Below are positions 60,529 through 64,000 of a stretch of DNA of 64,000 nt, in pieces. The stretch lies in contig NZ_RRUE01000002.1 in assembly GCF_003892345.1 (NCBI RefSeq), positions 381,655-445,654 on the forward strand, written 5' to 3'. A model generated the notes under the pieces. It was given only the letters and a program-made list of their open reading frames with translations, was not told where the DNA came from and ran no database searches. The stretch is from Lautropia dentalis. Its GTDB lineage: Bacteria; Pseudomonadota; Gammaproteobacteria; Burkholderiales; Burkholderiaceae_E. Numbering within the stretch: the stretch's first letter is position 1; each line of letters begins with the position of its first letter. Both the position numbers and the translations under genes were made by a program.

Positions 60529-62337
60529 TCAGGCCCGGATCGCTTCCTCCACCAGCTCCAGCGCCGACAGGTTCCACGGCAGCAGCGCCTCGTAGTCATC
60601 TGCCGTCTTCGCATACGGCAGCCGCTGCAGCACATGACGCAGCCACGCATACGGCTCCCGCCCGTTGGCCTTTGCCGTCTCGATCAGCGAGTACACCACT
60701 GCACTGGCATGCGCACCCGCCGGTGTGTCACTGAACAGCCAGTTCTTGCGGCCCACAACGAACGGGCGAATCGCATTCTCCACCCGATTGTTGTCTATCG
60801 GCAGATCTCCCCGCTCGACGTATCGCACCAGGCGCGACCAGTACCGGTACAGGTAGCCCAGTGCCTGACCCAATGGGGTTTTGGGCGGTACAAGCGGCAG
60901 CATTTTGTCCAGCCAGTCGCGCAGTTCGGCCAGCACCGCCTTGCTGCGGCTCTGCCGCGCCTCGAGGCGTGCCTCGTCCGTGGCATCGGCGAACTCGCGC
61001 TCGATCCCATAGAGCCGGCCGATCATGTCCATGGCTTCATTGGCCCGTCCCCGCTTGCCCTTGCTGGCCTGCACGACCTTGACGAAACCACGCCGTGCGT
61101 GTGCCCAGCACACCAGGTGCTCGACACCCTCGGTCCTGCCCACGGCGTTGTAGCCCTCGTAGCCATCGGTCATCAGATAACCTTGCCAGCCCGCGAGCAG
61201 GCGCAACGGTACCTTGCCGGAACGACTCGGGTCGTAGTCATAGATCACCACCGACTTGTCCGGCGGACCGCCTTTTTGCACCCACATGTAGCCGGGTGAT
61301 CCCGTTTTCTTGTTGGGCTGTTTGAGCACCTGCACGGTGGTTTCATCCATGTGGATCACCGGACTGTCCAGCAGGTGGTCGCGCAGCAGGTTGTGGATGG
61401 GCTGCAGCGCCTGTGCCGCACCGATCACCCAGCGGGCCAGCGTCTGCCGGGGCGCATTGACGCCACAGCGGGCCAGCACGTTCGAGAAACGTGCCAGCGG
61501 CATGGAATCGACGTACTTGGTGGTCAGCAGCATGGCCAGCAGGTTATTGCTGGCATTGGTTTTGGGCAGCACCTGCAGTGGTGTCGGTGCGGTGCGCGGT
61601 GCCGAATCGCCCCGGCTGCAGGCATAGCGCTTGCAGACATGACGCAGCACCCGGATCTGCATCGGGATGATGTCGATCTCCTCACGAACACTCTCACCGA
61701 TTTCCGCCATGGTGCAACCGCAGGGGCAGGTGCGCTCGTCCTCGGGCATTGCATACACGATCTCCACACGCGGCAGATCCGCCGGCAGCGGCTGGCGCTT
61801 GCCACGGGGTTTTGCCGGCTTGCGGGGTGTGGTGCGGGTGTTCTCTTCGGGCAGCTCCGCCTGGTCGTCAGCATCACTGCTGCTCTCTGCCAGTGCATCA
61901 GCTTCATCGAAGAGCCGGTACTGGGCTGACGAGGTTTCAGTACTGCGGCCGAACTGGCGCCGGCGCGCCATTTCCATTTCCTTGATATAGACGCGCAGGC
62001 GCTTGAGGACTTCGGCTTCGACGCAGGCCTTGAACTCGGCCTCGATACGAGATTTGAGCCCGGCATCGACACGGGCCTTGATCTCAGCCTCGATGATTTC
62101 CTGCCGGATTTCTTCTCGCAGCTCTGCACGCATTTCTGCACGCAACTCCTGCCGTAATTCCTGGCGCAGCAGGTCGCGGGTGCCAGCATCGAGCTGCATC
62201 GCCATGCCCTGCTGCATGTATTGCGCAAACTGCCGCATGGCTTCGGGTGAGCCATGTGGGCCGTAGTCGGCCGGAGAAATATCCGGTGATGGGGCGGCAG
62301 AAGGTGAACGGCGGCGAGCAGGTGGCATGCTTGCCAT
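60529..62337 (-). CDS. tnpC: IS66 transposase TnpC
   Basis: A 602-residue DDE transposase. The catalytic residues are visible in MDETTVQVLKQ, MTDGYEGYNAV and NRVENAIRPFVVGRKNWLFSDTPAGA. A zinc-finger-like region (CPCGC, C...C) precedes the core. It is longer than the common 510-540 residues because of a Glu/Arg-rich coiled coil (about residues 55-125, with LRQELRAEMRAELREEIRQ-type heptads). It lies 99 bp downstream of tnpB. Confidence 0.95.
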   Translation of the reverse strand: MASMPPARRRSPSAAPSPDISPADYGPHGSPEAMRQFAQYMQQGMAMQLDAGTRDLLRQELRQELRAEMRAELREEIRQEIIEAEIKARVDAGLKSRIEAEFKACVEAEVLKRLRVYIKEMEMARRRQFGRSTETSSAQYRLFDEADALAESSSDADDQAELPEENTRTTPRKPAKPRGKRQPLPADLPRVEIVYAMPEDERTCPCGCTMAEIGESVREEIDIIPMQIRVLRHVCKRYACSRGDSAPRTAPTPLQVLPKTNASNNLLAMLLTTKYVDSMPLARFSNVLARCGVNAPRQTLARWVIGAAQALQPIHNLLRDHLLDSPVIHMDETTVQVLKQPNKKTGSPGYMWVQKGGPPDKSVVIYDYDPSRSGKVPLRLLAGWQGYLMTDGYEGYNAVGRTEGVEHLVCWAHARRGFVKVVQASKGKRGRANEAMDMIGRLYGIEREFADATDEARLEARQSRSKAVLAELRDWLDKMLPLVPPKTPLGQALGYLYRYWSRLVRYVERGDLPIDNNRVENAIRPFVVGRKNWLFSDTPAGAHASAVVYSLIETAKANGREPYAWLRHVLQRLPYAKTADDYEALLPWNLSALELVEEAIRA

Positions 62338-62436
62338 TATAGCCCGATGGCAGCCTATAAACCCGTATCAAATGCAGAAAATGTCTCCGCCAATGACGGA
62401 TTTTGTGACCGGATTAAAAACAGGGAAGCCGGGCCG

Positions 62437-62796
62437 TCAGACCGTGCTCTGATAATGCAGTGTCTGGTGCGGCCGGTTGCGCCACAGGTCGAACCCTTCG
62501 AGCAACCACTCCAGCTCCCGCATGCTCAGCGTGCAGGTTCTTTGCGATGCCTGCAGTGCTGGCCATGCAAAGCGCTCCTTCTCCAGCCGCTTGTACCAGA
62601 GGCAGAACCCGTTGCGGTGCCAGTACAGTGCCTTGATCTTGTCACGCTGGCGATTCACGAACACAAAGAGCGCATCGTCAAACGGGCTCATCTGCAGCTG
62701 CTGCTCCACCAGCGCCGAGAGCCCACCGATGGACTTTCTGAAGTCCACCGGTTCCCGGCACAGGTAGACGTTGTCGATATGGCAGCCCGGATGCAT
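62437..62796 (-). CDS. tnpB: IS66 accessory protein TnpB
   Basis: A 119-residue protein needed for IS66 transposition. It shows the family pattern VDFRKSIGGLSALVEQQLQ and DKIKALYWHRNGFCLWYKRLEKERF. The start ATG overlaps the tnpA stop in TGATG, indicating coupled translation. Confidence 0.93.
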   Translation of the reverse strand: MHPGCHIDNVYLCREPVDFRKSIGGLSALVEQQLQMSPFDDALFVFVNRQRDKIKALYWHRNGFCLWYKRLEKERFAWPALQASQRTCTLSMRELEWLLEGFDLWRNRPHQTLHYQSTV

Positions 62797-63104
62797 CAGT
62801 GCACCTGTGCGCTCATGCTGGCCACCAGCTGTCCCAGCCACTGCGGCGAAGGCAGCGAGGCAAGCTCCATGCGCACACCCGGCGCAAGCCACACAGTGCA
62901 GGGCTGGATGGCGTGCCGCTCGGCCAGCTGGACGGCAACCAGGGCCGAAGCCCCTTCCGTACGCCTGCCTTCGTCCGAGACCCGCCGACGGTGGTAGTAC
63001 AGCGATGCCACGGACAGCCCCTCCCGTGCGGCGTAGTCCTTGATGCTGATGCCCTCGGTCTCGATGGCCTGCAGGTGCGCGGCCCAGTCCACCTTGTTCG
63101 TCAT
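62796..63104 (-). CDS. tnpA: IS66 accessory protein TnpA
   Basis: A 102-residue DNA-binding protein (IS66 TnpA/IS3-like helix-turn-helix, with SIKDYAAREGLSVASLYYHRRR). The ATG at 63104 is preceded at good distance by GGAGG; an alternative ATG at 63116 lacks a ribosome-binding site. Its stop overlaps the tnpB start. Confidence 0.9.
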   Translation of the reverse strand: MTNKVDWAAHLQAIETEGISIKDYAAREGLSVASLYYHRRRVSDEGRRTEGASALVAVQLAERHAIQPCTVWLAPGVRMELASLPSPQWLGQLVASMSAQVH

Positions 63105-63193
63105 GAATGCCTCCATCCTGATCGGGTTGCAAAGGAGGCAACTATGACGCTACGCAAGTCAGATGAACAGAATGTGCATAATGGATCAGTTAC

Positions 63194-63201
63194 TAATCAC
63201 C
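63194..63201. repeat. Right 8-bp target site duplication of the IS66 element
   Basis: TAATCACC, identical to 60497-60504. Confidence 0.85.
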
Positions 63202-64000
63202 TTTGACAACGAGGGCCTGAAAATTGCATCAAACAAGGAAAAGTACGGCATCGGTCTGCTCCGAGACGAACGGATGTGGGTTGACCAGGAAGACATCGAC
63301 ATCCTCCGCGTTTTGCTGCTTGGACCAGGAACGACCTCTATCGAGAATTATCAAAAGTTCTGCTCTATGTACACGCAACGACACGGGAATCGTTACCGCA
63401 AGATCTTTGCTACTGGCGTGGGCAGCACTTGTGTTGCAAGGACACTCTGCATGCCCATCAGCAAGTTTCTGCCAGACGACTTTGACATTGACGGTTTCGC
63501 CATCAAGCACGGCCTCGACCCTCTCAAGAGCAAGGCAGTGTTCAACAGGATGACCAGAGAAAGGGAGATTTACCACGGTTGCAGGGGGATCAGAATGTTC
63601 ATGATTCGCCCGGACCTCCTCAAACTCTGGCTCATGACCGTTCTTCGTGCATACCAGGCCTCCGAGAGAGTTAACGGACAAACCAAAATCACCTTTCTGC
63701 TCGCCACTCTCACGTTTCCGGAAGAGGCGCGCCGCTTCATTCACACGCTCGAAGAGTGCCTTCTCGATCTTTGGGAATCAATTGAGTCATCTCCTGTTGC
63801 TGGCGTGGCGACCATGCTGGAAACTGGTGGCGCCTTCATTTCTATTGAAGATATCTTGAGCGCACATGGACAGGATATCGAAATAATCGGTGGTCTTGTG
63901 GGAGTGAATGACTTCACTACTGCATGTCTCAACATGAACCGTAATGACGCACCAAAATTCATGATCCCTTCCTATGTCGAGTCTGCAATGCTCAAGACGA
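63202..64000 (+). pseudogene. PPDK/PEP-utilising enzyme-like gene, 3' part (runs off window)
   Basis: After the right target copy the frame of the 5' part resumes: FDNEGLKIASNKEKYGIGLLRDERMW. This is the start of the PEP-binding TIM barrel (PPDK pattern GIGLxRTEHMF), followed by HGCRGIRMFMIRPDLLKLW, MLETGGAFISIEDI and GVNDFTTACLNMNRNDAPKF. The Arg and the metal-binding Glu and Asp residues are kept, whereas the swivel-domain His is lost. The frame has no stop before 64000. An ATG at 63181, inside the IS end, opens this frame, so a truncated protein could still be made. Confidence 0.75.

Larger units (their letters stand above)
60505..63193. mobile_element. IS66-family insertion sequence (about 2.69 kb)
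   Basis: Left end GTAAACGATCCA; the right end, on the reverse strand, begins GTAACTGATCCA (10 of 12 identical), consistent with IS66 terminal repeats starting GTAA. It carries tnpA, tnpB and tnpC on the minus strand, and the 8-bp duplication TAATCACC at both sides marks a direct insertion. It has inserted into the PPDK-like gene. All three transposition genes look intact, so the copy may be active and young. Confidence 0.92.

Overview
The window looks like the left end of a contig from a GC-rich betaproteobacterium, most likely Burkholderiales. The basis is the near-origin gene order mnmG-rsmG-parA-parB-atpIBEFHAGDC-hemE, the parS sites of the form TGTTTCACGTGAAACA, and the general gene content. 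A Lautropia-like genus is possible, but that is a guess from memory, not a result. The first 28 bases closely match an Illumina read-2 adapter, so base 1 is probably an assembly end.

Layout. 1-2759: gene-free, AT-richer DNA carrying three parS sites and a 14-bp tandem repeat. 2760-8093: mnmG, rsmG, parA, parB, with 4-bp overlaps through parA. 8094-17450: a 41-bp minisatellite, a sigma70-like promoter, the complete F1Fo ATP synthase operon and hemE, closed by a hairpin terminator. 17808-20402: glucokinase and a GluP/FucP-type sugar transporter. 20403-26883: priA flanked on both sides by non-coding blocks rich in DnaA-box-like motifs and inverted IS21-like ends; the left block is a candidate oriC. 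26884-34924: rep helicase, a membrane-anchored cytochrome c, tRNA-Arg(CCG), a patatin-like protein, a deoxyinosine glycosylase, a DUF4254 gene and a divergent GT9 glycosyltransferase. 35108-37231: TonB-dependent receptor. 37623-40415: a VapBC-type toxin-antitoxin pair and an AlbA_2/HATPase regulator, followed by an array of about 21-bp repeats. 40925-48986: amino-acid antiporter, homocysteine methyltransferase, a fic gene between two copies of a palindromic repeat array, ubiX and copA. 49870-58487: two Na+-coupled transporters, a degenerate esterase, a FUSC protein and a MocR regulator. 58714-64000: a lower-GC patch with a DapA-family gene and a PPDK-like gene split by an IS66 element, running off the window end.

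Themes. Several universally conserved enzymes (MnmG, RsmG, PriA, CopA, a MocR protein, an esterase) carry long low-complexity, Ala/Gly/Ser/Thr/Pro-rich insertions; in PriA one of these is a collagen-like Pro-Thr-Gly repeat. The intergenic DNA holds several apparently unrelated repeat families: DnaA-box palindromes spaced about 180 bp apart, a dispersed 30-bp repeat in six copies, a 21-bp-period array, and 41-bp-period palindromes around fic. The IS66 insertion is resolved to the base: an 8-bp target duplication (TAATCACC), whose removal restores one continuous PPDK-like reading frame.
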